64,000 nt of DNA, taken from Neobacillus dielmonensis (GTDB lineage Bacteria > Bacillota > Bacilli > Bacillales > Cytobacillaceae). Shown one piece after another: positions 34,372-42,866 of the stretch. The DNA lies in the NCBI RefSeq assembly GCF_000612665.1, contig NZ_HG942058.1, forward strand, positions 1 through 64,000, written 5' to 3'. The translations under genes were made by a program, and so were the position numbers. The notes under the pieces were generated by a model that was not told the DNA's origin, made no database searches, and worked only from the letters and a program-made list of their open reading frames with translations. The first letter of the stretch is position 1. Every line of letters begins with the position of its first letter.

Positions 34372-35070
34372 ATGAAGTTGAGCTTAGTAGAAGTGATTGT
34401 TTTAAAACAAGAAGATGCTCAAGCAGCTGAGAGTAACGGGGCCGATCGCCTCGAACTAGTTTCCGCTATGAGTGAAGGTGGGCTGACTCCAAGTTATGGA
34501 ACCATTAAGACCGTTGTAAAAAGTGTGACAATCCCCGTGATGGTCATGATTCGTCCCCATAGCTATTCCTTCGTTTACCGAAAAAAGGAATGGGATGCGA
34601 TGAAAGAGGACATTAAAATGGTAAAAGAACTCGGGGCTGCTGGCATCGTTTTTGGAGCTCTCACCGATCATAAAACAGTGGACAATGAGTTACTAGCAAT
34701 GGTGGTAGAAGAAGCAAAAGGTTTATCCGTAACGTTCCATCGCGCCATTGATGAGACGGATCCGTTGGAAACCTACAAGTCCCTTTGCCAATCTCCGTTT
34801 AAAATGGATCGAATTTTGACCTCAGGTGGAAAGCGGTCCGCCCCAGAAGCTCTGGATACGATACAAAAAATGATAGCCGTTTCGCAGGAAACACAAAGTC
34901 ACCCTATTATAATCCCGGGTGCAGGCCTTAATCTGGATAATATTGAATTTATCCATAAGAAGCTTCGAGCCAAAGAATATCATTTTGGATCCGCTGTTAG
35001 AATAGATGGAGATTTTAATAATAGAATTTGTGGAGATGCAATCCAAAGAATCAAGAGTCTGGTGGGCTAA
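34372..35070 (+). CDS. cutC: Copper homeostasis protein CutC
   Basis: A 232-residue TIM-barrel protein of the CutC family. Blocks include VEVIVLKQEDAQAAESNGAD, RLELVSAMSEGGLTPSYG, IPVMVMIRPHSYSFVY, GAAGIVFGALT, SVTFHRAIDET, DRILTSGGKRSA and IIPGAGLNLDNI. This order is diagnostic. Human and bacterial CutC have been linked to copper handling, though the biochemical activity is debated. The ATG at 34372 lies a few bases after AGAAAGAAG; an in-frame TTG two codons later is an alternative. Stands alone between NanE and a Cse60-like gene. Confidence 0.9.
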   Translation: MKLSLVEVIVLKQEDAQAAESNGADRLELVSAMSEGGLTPSYGTIKTVVKSVTIPVMVMIRPHSYSFVYRKKEWDAMKEDIKMVKELGAAGIVFGALTDHKTVDNELLAMVVEEAKGLSVTFHRAIDETDPLETYKSLCQSPFKMDRILTSGGKRSAPEALDTIQKMIAVSQETQSHPIIIPGAGLNLDNIEFIHKKLRAKEYHFGSAVRIDGDFNNRICGDAIQRIKSLVG

Positions 35071-35176
35071 TAGGGCCAATGGGAAGATTCCTAACCATGA
35101 TTTCAACCCAATTTAAATAGTGGAACAAATACTTATGAGACAAGGATATTCAGGCCGTTCCAGGTACAGATTCCAC

Positions 35177-35374
35177 CTATTTCTTAAATATAACCATGGC
35201 GGTGTATTTTGTATCTGGATTTACCCCATATTCTGTATGGGAGCTTACAGCGAGAGGAACCGTATTGTATTTAACATCAATAAGCTTTCCTTCCGCTAAT
35301 GACCCAAGAAAATCATTCACTAGCCGAACAAGATCAGTAAAGTCTGTACTTTGAAAACCTTTGGCCTCGTACAT
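35177..35374 (-). CDS. Sporulation protein Cse60-like
   Basis: A 65-residue protein. The pattern DLVRLVNDFLGSLAEGKLID, then VKYNTVPLAVSSHTEYG and KYTAMVIFKK, resembles the small Cse60 proteins of Bacillus (N-terminal helix, LxDIK-type strand, C-terminal YxAMIIY-type strand). Cse60 is expressed in sporulation under sigma E. The start at 35374 has AAGAGGGTG upstream. The assignment is based on pattern and size only. It stands alone. Confidence 0.6.
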   Translation of the reverse strand: MYEAKGFQSTDFTDLVRLVNDFLGSLAEGKLIDVKYNTVPLAVSSHTEYGVNPDTKYTAMVIFKK

Positions 35375-35608
35375 TTTTTCACCCTCTTATCATAGAAATT
35401 TATCGCTATTAAAACAAAAGGGTTGTCGTTAAGACACCCCACTTCATTTAATAGTTGTATGAACACCCCGTTAGAAAAGGGCTTATTAATTTGAAGAATT
35501 TTTAAAATGAAGCAAAGTAGAAAAATAATACATTCTAATGATGTTAGAAAATAACGAGGATGATTGGTAGTTTTTTTTAAAATGAATTACTTGAAATTCG
35601 AAATGAGC

Positions 35609-36085
35609 TTATCCGATCTTTTGGTTTATTATGTCTAATACTTGATTTTCGGTAATACCTCTAACGACACCAAGTTCACTAATAAACATTTTTCGTGCGT
35701 TCTCCAGCATATGCTTTTCGCTTGAATTGAGCGCTTTATTTTTGTTAATTCGCATTAGATCGCGTACAACTTCAGCACCGTCTTGAAGGTTACCTGTTTT
35801 AAGTTTTTCCGTATTAATCTTGAATCTTTCCTTCATTGAAAGAGTTGTATCGGTTACACCATGATAAAAAATATCCATGACGTGTTCAAGATTAGTTGAA
35901 TCGGTAGCTAAGCGGATTCTTGCTTTGTCAGCTTTTGCAACAGGAATCATGACTTGCATTTTATTGATTCGCATATTGATTATATAATACTGCTGTTTTT
36001 CGCCTTGAATTTCCCTTATTTCGATTGCTTCAATAAGTCCTATTCCCTGCATTGGATAAACGATGTAATCACCAACATGAAACAA
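35609..36085 (-). CDS. CarD/CdnL family transcription regulator
   Basis: A 158-residue protein starting with TTG at 36085 after GGAGGTGGTTAG. The N-terminal CarD/TRCF Tudor-like domain reads FHVGDYIVYPMQGIGLIEAI, then QQYYIINMRINKMQVMIPVA. The helical C-terminal part has FKINTEKLKTGNLQDGAEVV and RDLMRINKNKALNSSEKHML. CarD proteins bind the RNA polymerase beta subunit and affect open-complex stability at rRNA and other promoters. It stands alone. Confidence 0.92.
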   Translation of the reverse strand: MFHVGDYIVYPMQGIGLIEAIEIREIQGEKQQYYIINMRINKMQVMIPVAKADKARIRLATDSTNLEHVMDIFYHGVTDTTLSMKERFKINTEKLKTGNLQDGAEVVRDLMRINKNKALNSSEKHMLENARKMFISELGVVRGITENQVLDIINQKIG

Positions 36086-36364
36086 CTAACCACCTCCAGA
36101 AATTTAACACTTCTTTATTATACCACACTTAACTATAATAGCAAATTTTTAATTATATCATCCACAAAAAGTTACTGTCAATATTTTTCTCGTGATCTAA
36201 CATAAAAAAAAATATGGCTTTCCACCCATGCTCGTTGTGTGTTTTACAAGATGGTTTCGACATGACCACCCTCATGGTTCATTCCTATCAACTGGAAATT
36301 TTATAAAGTACTCAAAGGAAAAAACCTCCTTTATGCCGAAATAATAGTTAAAGGGGTTGACCAA

Positions 36365-36577
36365 GTGAATAAAGTGGAATTATTAAAAGAACTGAACAAT
36401 GCCTGTCGAGGTAATTTCTTCTCCATAGAGATTCCTAAGACGACAAAAGAAGATGAAAAAAACATTGAAGAACTTGTTGCGGAATTGGAAAGAACAGGAA
36501 AAATAAAATTAAGAGAATGTATAAAAAGGGAACAATCGGTTTTTTTACATGGTATATATAAGTATGCAACCAATTAA
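36365..36577 (+). CDS. Hypothetical 70-residue protein
   Basis: GTG start at 36365 after AAAGGGG. The sequence NKVELLKELNNACRGNFFSI, then EIPKTTKEDEKNIEELVAEL and IKLRECIKREQSVFLHGIYK, predicts a helix, a beta turn and another helix, like a small winged-helix or regulatory protein. I do not recognise the family. The ribosome site, codon pattern and downstream terminator support a real gene. Confidence 0.55.
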   Translation: MNKVELLKELNNACRGNFFSIEIPKTTKEDEKNIEELVAELERTGKIKLRECIKREQSVFLHGIYKYATN

Positions 36578-36670
36578 TCGTGGCTATTTTATTGCTCGGG
36601 ATGATTCAGCATCGTAAAACCATTCCGAGACCGAGAAACAAAAAGAGTGATTTTTGGAGAAATACACAAT

Positions 36671-36736
36671 GGAGTCCTTCTTGGTTAACCTTTAGGGGTC
36701 AATTACACCCCGCCTACCAAGGGGACTCCTTTTTTA
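36671..36736 (+). terminator. Terminator shared by the 70-aa gene and possibly cshA
   Basis: Stem GGAGTCC / GGACTCC extended by CTTGGT / ACCAAG, followed on the + strand by TTTTTTT. It lies between convergent genes. Confidence 0.65.
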
Positions 36737-36780
36737 TGTTCTAGAGAACCTATTAGAGTTATGAGCCATTGTCTATTTCA

Positions 36781-38229
36781 TCATGCATTCTTTTTTCGAG
36801 AGGTCATAGTGGTCTTTTTTCGATTCCCATTACCCCCTTTTCCCCCTGAGTCCCGATTCCCTTTATAACTTCTCTTTGATTTTTCATGCTTTGATTTCGG
36901 CCTACCGGCATATCGCGGCGCCTCGGAAGTTAACTGGACAGGAACATCCTTTGGCTCCTTGGACAACATTTTCAAGGCAACGGAGACTAATGCAATCGAA
37001 TCGTACTGATCGAGCAATTCGCTAGCTGCCCGTTTAAACTGGGCGTACTGTTCCTCTTCCACCAATTGAATCATCTTTTCGACTGCGGCTTGCTGGATTG
37101 ATTCCCTCGCCTCTGCTATTGTAGGGATGGATTTACGCTGGATACTTCCTTTCGAAGCTTTTTCGATACTGCGGATCTGTCCGGTTTCCCTTGGGGTAGC
37201 GAAGGTAATAGCTAACCCTGTCTTCCCTGCTCTTCCGGTTCTGCCGATTCGGTGAACATAGCTTTCCGGGTCTTGAGGAATATCAAAATTGTAGACGTGC
37301 GTAACTCCGGATACATCAATTCCCCTCGCCGCCACATCGGTGGCCACTAAGATATCAATGTTTCCCTCACGGAATTTATTCATCACCACATCACGCTGTC
37401 GTTGATTTAAATCTCCGTGCAAGCCATCAGCAAGATACCCTCTTTTATTCAAAGCATCACTTAATTCATCCACGCGTCGTTTGGTTCTGCCGAAAATCAC
37501 GGCCAATTCTGGGTTATCCACGTCTAATAGACGGCAAAGCACTTCAAATTTATCCCGTTCATGTACCTCATAATAAATCTGCTTGACCGTTGGAGAAGTA
37601 ACAGCCTTCGCTTGTATCTTGACTAACTCTGGATGGTTCATAAACCTTTCCGCTAGATTTTGAATTGGTTTTGGCATGGTAGCGGAAAACAGCATGGTTT
37701 GTTTTTCCTCAGGCGTCTCTTTAAGGATTTGTTCGATATCCTCTAGAAAGCCCATATCTAACATTTCATCCGCTTCATCCAAAACGGCCATTGAGATGCG
37801 GTCCAACTTTAGCGTTTTACGTTTAATATGGTCCAATAGTCTTCCGGGTGTTCCCGTAATAACCTGAGGTCCCTTTTTTAATGCCTTAATTTGGCGATCG
37901 ATCGACTGCCCTCCATATATAGGGAGAGCCGTGACGCCCATGTATTTCGCCAGCCGATTGATTTCTTCTGATACCTGAATCGCTAATTCTCTTGTAGGTG
38001 CAATAGCGATCGCCTGAACATATTTCTTGTTTGGGTCCACTTTCTCCAAGATCGGTATGGCGAAAGCAGCCGTTTTCCCGGTACCTGTTTGTGCTTGACC
38101 AATAATGTCCTTCCCCGTCAAAGCGATGGGAATGGCTTTCTCTTGAATAGGAGATGCTTGTTCAAATCCCATATCCGTAATGGCTCTTTTAATGGGTTCA
38201 CTAATGCCTAATTCCTGGAATGTAGTCAT
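36781..38229 (-). CDS. cshA: DEAD-box RNA helicase CshA-like
   Basis: A 482-residue DEAD-box helicase. In order: Q motif ([13 protein letters not shown]), [11 protein letters not shown] (I), PTRELAIQ (Ia), TPGRLLDH (Ib), [13 protein letters not shown] (II), SATMP (III), [10 protein letters not shown] (IV), [14 protein letters not shown] (V) and [10 protein letters not shown] (VI). The C-terminal tail is basic and Gly/Arg/Lys-rich, an RNA-binding extension. CshA acts in RNA turnover and ribosome assembly, especially in the cold. The C-terminal dimerisation-like region ([20 protein letters not shown]) fits the CshA group. It may be one of several paralogues. GGAGGGGGTTTTTTGGT precedes the ATG. 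Confidence 0.9.
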   Translation of the reverse strand: MTTFQELGISEPIKRAITDMGFEQASPIQEKAIPIALTGKDIIGQAQTGTGKTAAFAIPILEKVDPNKKYVQAIAIAPTRELAIQVSEEINRLAKYMGVTALPIYGGQSIDRQIKALKKGPQVITGTPGRLLDHIKRKTLKLDRISMAVLDEADEMLDMGFLEDIEQILKETPEEKQTMLFSATMPKPIQNLAERFMNHPELVKIQAKAVTSPTVKQIYYEVHERDKFEVLCRLLDVDNPELAVIFGRTKRRVDELSDALNKRGYLADGLHGDLNQRQRDVVMNKFREGNIDILVATDVAARGIDVSGVTHVYNFDIPQDPESYVHRIGRTGRAGKTGLAITFATPRETGQIRSIEKASKGSIQRKSIPTIAEARESIQQAAVEKMIQLVEEEQYAQFKRAASELLDQYDSIALVSVALKMLSKEPKDVPVQLTSEAPRYAGRPKSKHEKSKRSYKGNRDSGGKGGNGNRKKTTMTSRKKNA

Positions 38230-38530
38230 ACCAAAAAACCCCCTCCTATGCTTTACTATTTTTATCTTGGACTAAAGTCCTTGATTGAATGCACATCCAA
38301 ATGCAATTATGACAAGTTGGTTAAACTGACAATAATAAATGGAACAGGACTTGTTTACATAATGTTATTAATATCAACTATAAACAATTTCAAAAGTTTC
38401 TTTAAGAAACCGGTATGCAATCGTTTTATTAAGTAAAGGGAAATTGGATAAGAATATATATAGGAGGAAAAGATTTAGGTTATATCAAAAAAACTCCCCT
38501 TGCATCACCATATGCATCAAGTTCATTGTC

Positions 38531-38690
38531 TTAACGACAATACTGAAGAAGAACTCGAGGAATTGTCGTTAATAAGCCGCCTTAGCGACAAAATTAAAGA
38601 ACAGGTATGAGAAATTGTCGTTAATAAGCCATCTTAACGACAAAATGAAAGGAAAGTCATGCGAATTTGTCGTTTATAAGTCAAAGGGTG
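38531..38690. repeat. Palindromic repeat array 2 (~52-bp period)
   Basis: GTCGTTAATAAGCC occurs at 38565 and 38617, and GTCGTTTATAAGTC at 38669: steps of exactly 52. Each of the first two is paired with a CTTAACGAC-type arm (38582, 38634) to form a hairpin, and a partial unit begins at 38531. The A-rich spacers differ. Same core as array 1. Confidence 0.75.
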
Positions 38691-39040
38691 CCAAAAAATT
38701 CTTAAACCAGATAATGAATGAAAATTTCTTAATTATTATGTCAACAATCCCCTGAATTAAAAACACATGGGACCGTTATTTAACCACTCTATAATGAAAT
38801 ATGAAAAACACAATGTTGACGAACAGCGCCAGTCACTGTTCACTAGCTTATTTTTAATTTGGAAATTTTGTTAACGAAAATAGCTTTTATTTTTCTTAAG
38901 GACATAGGTAAAGGCAGCGTTGCCTTTGCATGTTAATTCCCCATATAATCTCTTAAAAAAAGCCAAAGAGATCCAATACCTTTGGGCTGTCATAGTCATC
39001 CTATAGTCTATAAATGTATTTTTTTGCGAAAAATAATGAA

Positions 39041-39085
39041 AGCCGTTGAAATTTTAATCGTCGTAAAATTTCAACGGCTTTTTCA
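39041..39085. terminator. Strong bidirectional terminator
   Basis: Perfect 15-bp stem AGCCGTTGAAATTTT / AAAATTTCAACGGCT with T runs on the + strand. It lies downstream of the ECF gene at 39121. Confidence 0.85.
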
Positions 39086-39120
39086 TCTTAGAGGCGAGTT
39101 TTTTCCCAGCCTCTTCATAG

Positions 39121-39645
39121 CTATATGGATTTGTGCTGCCCAACTCTATGCCTAAACCCATTTACAAGTGGCACGACAATGATGCCGGCGATCACGATCT
39201 GCATGATGTTACCTGGGATAGAACCGAATGGCTGGATCCAGTTGCCATAAAGGATGACTTCTGTAAAATAGTAGCCGACCACTTTAATAATCAGAGCAAC
39301 AGCAACTGCCAGTGAATGAACGAATGCCTTTTTTCCGGGCATCTTTTCAGCAATAAGACCTGCTACAAACCCCATTGCCCCAACGATAACAAATGTAAAC
39401 GGCGCCCATAGTGCCCACCCCGAAACAATATCAAACAGAGCCATTCCGAAGGCACCAGCAACCGCACCTGATTTTTTGCCAAAAACAAACGCGGCAATCA
39501 AAAGCGGTACGTTGCCCAAATGGATGAGGCCCCCGTTTCCCATCAGCGGAAGCCGGATGTTGATAAACATGGTGGCCAAAAACGTTAAAGTAATTAATAG
39601 TGCATTGAGAACCAGCATTTTCGTTTTGTTTTGTTCTGATAACAT
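39121..39645 (-). CDS. ECF transporter S component, probably for a B6 vitamer
   Basis: A ~174-residue membrane protein starting at ATG 39645 (MLSEQNKTK), with AGGGGGATT in front; a longer frame to 39669 is not favoured. Six hydrophobic helices are visible. They include LNALLITLTFLATMFINIRL, GGLIHLGNVPLLIAAFVFG (the substrate-side GxIHLGN motif), KKSGAVAGAFGMALFDIVSG and FGSIPGNIMQIVIAGII. This is the energy-coupling-factor S-component fold. Its divergent neighbour is a MocR/PdxR-like regulator, which suggests the substrate is pyridoxine or pyridoxal; that is inference. It would use the shared EcfAAT module encoded elsewhere. Confidence 0.85.
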   Translation of the reverse strand: MLSEQNKTKMLVLNALLITLTFLATMFINIRLPLMGNGGLIHLGNVPLLIAAFVFGKKSGAVAGAFGMALFDIVSGWALWAPFTFVIVGAMGFVAGLIAEKMPGKKAFVHSLAVAVALIIKVVGYYFTEVILYGNWIQPFGSIPGNIMQIVIAGIIVVPLVNGFRHRVGQHKSI

Positions 39646-39729
39646 GTAAATCCCCCTGTTAGTGTTCAATTAATAAAAAAGAATCTCCTCTTCTTTCATG
39701 ATTACTAGTATAATAAAATCTGACAATAT

Positions 39730-39746
39730 AAAAAGTGTCACTTTTT
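39730..39746. promoter_or_regulatory. Palindromic operator between ECF S component and MocR regulator
   Basis: AAAAAGTGTCACTTTTT, a perfect 17-base inverted repeat around a single centre base, in the 136-base divergent region. A candidate MocR binding site; binding is not shown. Confidence 0.55.
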
Positions 39747-39781
39747 GAAAAAATAACGTGGTCAGAGAGGAGCGGGCCCGT

Positions 39782-41179
39782 ATGGATATGCTTATGTTTG
39801 AATTGAGTAAAAACACAACAAAACCCTTGTATGAACAGCTTTATACTGGTATCAAGTCAGCTATTATGAGCAAACAAATTGAAGTGGGTACCAAACTGCC
39901 CTCCAAAAAAAAATTGGCCGATTTTTTAAATATCAGTCAAACAACCATTGAAGTGGCCTATGCCCAGCTGATGGCAGAGGGCTTTATTGTGTCAAAACCG
40001 CGGATTGGTTTTTATGTAGAGGATATCGATGAATTACCTTTTATCGAAACAGAACAGGCAGAGTGGCCAGTAGAGGACACCGATGAAAAAACGTTCCGAT
40101 TCGACTTTCACCCGGGAAAAATTGATACGGATTCCTTCCCTTTTTCACTGTGGAGAAGATATGCAAAAGATTTATATGATCGACCATCAAAGAACTTATT
40201 ACAGAGTGGAGAACCTCAAGGGGAATACACGTTACGGACTGAAATAGCCAAATACCTTTATCAATCACGGGGGATTGTGTGTAAACCAGAGCAAATTGTG
40301 ATTGGTTCGGGAACGGAACAACTCCTTCCGATGATTTTAAGGCTGCTTGAAAATGATTCAAGATTCGCCCTCGAAAATCCCGGCTATTCGGCGATACCAA
40401 GAAATCAGCTACAAAACATTGCAATCCCGATTCCGGTTGATGAAGATGGATTGATAGTGGATGAACTTGAAAAGACAAATGCGAATGTGGTTTACATTAC
40501 GCCCTCCCATCAATTTCCGACCGGTGCGGTACTTTCCGCAACAAGAAGGACACAGCTATTGCATTGGGCAGCAAAAGCAGAGAATCGCTACATCATTGAA
40601 GACGATTATGACAGTGAATTCCGTTACACTGGAAAACCCATTCCCGCACTGCAAGGGATGGACCAAAACAATAAGGTCATTTATATGAGTACGTTTTCCA
40701 AGTCATTAATGCCGTCATTACGAGTGGCTTATTTTGTTTTGCCTTCTACCTTACTGAAAAAATATAAAGAAACATTCAGTAATTATTCAGCGACTGTCCC
40801 GAGATTCGACCAGCATATCGTTGCCAGCTTCATGAGAGACGGTAATTTTTCTAAACACTTAAACCGGATGCGGAAAATATACCGTAAAAAGCTTGATAAA
40901 CTGACCCATATCTTTAAAACGTATTATCCTGAAGTCATCATTACTGGAGATCAGGCCGGGATGCACATTTTAATTTCCATTCCTTCGCCAATTAGTGAAG
41001 ATCAGTTAATTAAAGTTGCGGCAGAAAGCTCGATCGCCATTTATCCTTTATCCGCTTACCTGTTAAAGCCAATCGAATATAAGTATCCAACCTTTCTGTT
41101 AGGGTTTGGCGGTATCCCCTTAGAAAAAATCGAGGAAGGCATTCATCAATTAATGCAATGTTGGGGAATAGCACAATAG
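39782..41179 (+). CDS. MocR/PdxR-like GntR-aminotransferase regulator
   Basis: A ~465-residue regulator. The N-terminal GntR winged helix has PLYEQLYTGIKSAIMSKQIE and LPSKKKLADFLNISQTTIEV. The large C-terminal domain is a fold-type I aminotransferase: IEDDYDSEFRYTGKPIPALQ, STFSKSLMPSLRVAYFVLP with the PLP-binding Lys in SFSK, and FLLGFGGIPLEKIEEGI. The start chosen is the ATG at 39782 after GAGAGGAGC; a GTG at 39758 is an alternative. Divergence from the ECF S component suggests it controls B6 uptake in response to PLP. Confidence 0.9.
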   Translation: MDMLMFELSKNTTKPLYEQLYTGIKSAIMSKQIEVGTKLPSKKKLADFLNISQTTIEVAYAQLMAEGFIVSKPRIGFYVEDIDELPFIETEQAEWPVEDTDEKTFRFDFHPGKIDTDSFPFSLWRRYAKDLYDRPSKNLLQSGEPQGEYTLRTEIAKYLYQSRGIVCKPEQIVIGSGTEQLLPMILRLLENDSRFALENPGYSAIPRNQLQNIAIPIPVDEDGLIVDELEKTNANVVYITPSHQFPTGAVLSATRRTQLLHWAAKAENRYIIEDDYDSEFRYTGKPIPALQGMDQNNKVIYMSTFSKSLMPSLRVAYFVLPSTLLKKYKETFSNYSATVPRFDQHIVASFMRDGNFSKHLNRMRKIYRKKLDKLTHIFKTYYPEVIITGDQAGMHILISIPSPISEDQLIKVAAESSIAIYPLSAYLLKPIEYKYPTFLLGFGGIPLEKIEEGIHQLMQCWGIAQ

Positions 41180-41416
41180 TTGGAAATCCATAAAAAAATA
41201 CCGGAGTTGGTCTCCAGTATAAATGATTTCAGTAAGATTCTAATGTCAAACCCCCAGTTCGTTAATACTTTAATGCTTGGGGGGCTGGAACCATTTTTCG
41301 AACGAACAATCATGCGCATTCATCAGCCGTATCAGAATTGCTGAGGAATGCGAAACTCTTTTGCTTCACCGTTCACTGCCTTTCTTCAGTCAATTTTGTA
41401 AGAAAAAGAATCCATT

Positions 41417-41453
41417 AAAAAACGACTTTGTTACTCGTACAAAGACGTTTTTC
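41417..41453. terminator. Bidirectional terminator between MocR and VOC genes
   Basis: Stem AAAAACGACTTTG / CAAAGACGTTTTT with one mismatch; A run on the left and T run on the right. Confidence 0.75.
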
Positions 41454-41466
41454 TACTAACGTATAA

Positions 41467-41889
41467 CTAACCTTGATATCCTTCAGTATAAATTTGGAAA
41501 GTTACACCGAATTTATCTTTTATGACCCCGTAAGCAGGACTAAAACCTAATTCTGATAGTGGCATCTCAACTTCTCCGCCATCCTGTAAGGCATCAAAAA
41601 TTTGGCGAGCTTTGTCTGCATTGTCAAACGTGACACAAATGGTCACCAGATTCCCTTCTTGAGCTGGTTGACCAGGGAATGTATCTGAAAGCATAATCAC
41701 TGATTCCCCAACCCTTATCGCAGCATGTGAAACAAGGTCTTTTGCATCCTCAGGAAAAGGAAAATCTGGGGTAGTAGGCATTTCACCATATGTAATTATT
41801 CCTGAATTCTCTGTATGAAATACCTTTTCGTAAAAACCAATTGCTTCTCTTGCAGTTCCGTTCAACTGTAAATAAGGAATAAATTGCAT
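41467..41889 (-). CDS. VOC family protein (PhnB/YjdN-like)
   Basis: A 140-residue vicinal-oxygen-chelate protein. IPYLQLNGTAREAIGFYEKV at the N-terminus and YGEMPTTPDFPFPEDAKDLV follow the PhnB-like pattern, with SHAAIRVGESVIMLSDTFPG in the middle and FSPAYGVIKDKFGVTFQIY at the C-terminus. Members of this subgroup lack a known reaction; some VOC proteins bind antibiotics or metals. AGGAGCAGAAG precedes the ATG. It stands alone. Confidence 0.85.
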   Translation of the reverse strand: MQFIPYLQLNGTAREAIGFYEKVFHTENSGIITYGEMPTTPDFPFPEDAKDLVSHAAIRVGESVIMLSDTFPGQPAQEGNLVTICVTFDNADKARQIFDALQDGGEVEMPLSELGFSPAYGVIKDKFGVTFQIYTEGYQG

Positions 41890-42207
41890 TTTCTTCTGCT
41901 CCTATGATTTTTTTTGGGAGTAAGTCCCCACAATATATATTACCAACACAACATGTATCGTCCTAAAATTCTGGTTATTTTAATTATTTCGTGCGGGCAT
42001 GACCTTGATATTCTTGTTTCACATCTTTCCTATGAACAATGTAATAAATGAACACTGCTTTTTCTTAGAATGGCAGTACATCTATTTAATTTGGAAAAGT
42101 TAAAAATAGACAAGGAAAGTATCAAAACTAGCCTATTATCAGCTCTAGATGTTTTGGAATCTCTATTAGTTCTTCTTTAGCTATAGCCACCCGTTAGTTC
42201 AATAAAC
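41890..42207. other. Gene-free interval with a repeat fragment
   Basis: No gene. A short dispersed-repeat piece, CACCCGTTAGTTCAATAAAC, lies at about 42187-42206, next to the stop of the isochorismatase pseudogene. Confidence 0.4.
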
Positions 42208-42767
42208 TTATTTTATAAATTTGTTTATTAATTGCTCTGTTGTCAGTATTGTGGCAAATTCATTGTGCAATGTAGCTAGAGATATATTATGTATAGTTGC
42301 TGGATTGTAATAGGTATCATTGTGGTCCTTCATACCAAAGGCTGCTGTTGCATCTGAAATCAGATAAGTAGCAAAACCTAAATTACCACTCATTCTTGTA
42401 GTTGTTGAAACACAATGAGGTGTTGTCAAACCAGTTATAACAACTGTTGTTATTCCATTTTCCTTTAAGTAGTCTTCTAAATTAGTGCCAATAAAGCTAC
42501 TATTTACTTTCTTTGTTATAATTAGCTCTTCATCAGTAGGTTCAACCATTTCTTTTATAGCAAACCCCTCATTCTTCGGATAAAATACAGAACTAGGATT
42601 ATCGGAAGTGTGTTGTATGTGTATGACTAACCATCCTTTTTCTCTCCATAGCTGTAGTATCTTTCTAATGTTTTCTTCTGCATTTGGGTTATTTCGCTCC
42701 CCCCATTTTTCATCATAAAAGCTTTCTGTACATCAATAATTATTAAAGCTTCATTCTTTTCCAGCAT
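42208..42767 (-). pseudogene. Isochorismatase-family cysteine hydrolase, one-base frameshift
   Basis: Starts at ATG 42767 (MLEKNEALIIIDVQKAF) after AGGGGGAAATC. The catalytic Asp in IIIDVQ is present. At about 42719 the frame breaks; adding one T to the TTTT run restores YDEKWGERNNPNAEENI and continues to FAIKEMVEPTDEELIITKKV. The second part has FIGTNLEDYLKENGI, VVITGLTTPHCVSTTTRMSG with the catalytic Cys, and LATLHNEFATILTTEQLI. All triad positions are there. The defect is either a young frameshift or a homopolymer error. Confidence 0.75.
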
Positions 42768-42866
42768 ATGATTTCCCCCTAAGTTGAATCTTCCATTGGT
42801 ATCTCAACTATAGAAAAAGTGCAGCTGTATGGAAAGGAACAATTCCCGTTTATTTAACTGGACAGT

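Larger units (their letters stand above)
38230..39120. other. Intergenic region with palindromic array 2 and hairpins
   Basis: About 890 bases with no credible gene. Holds the ~52-bp palindromic array (38531-38690), the small hairpin GCCAAAG / CTTTGGGC (about 38962-38990), and a strong terminator at 39041-39085. Confidence 0.6.

Noticed and set aside
38531..38690. CRISPR-like regular spacing in array 2
   Set aside because: Only about three units, repeats are diverged, spacers are A-rich and partly similar, and no cas genes are near. The palindromic core and a second array elsewhere fit a BIME/REP-like repeat better.
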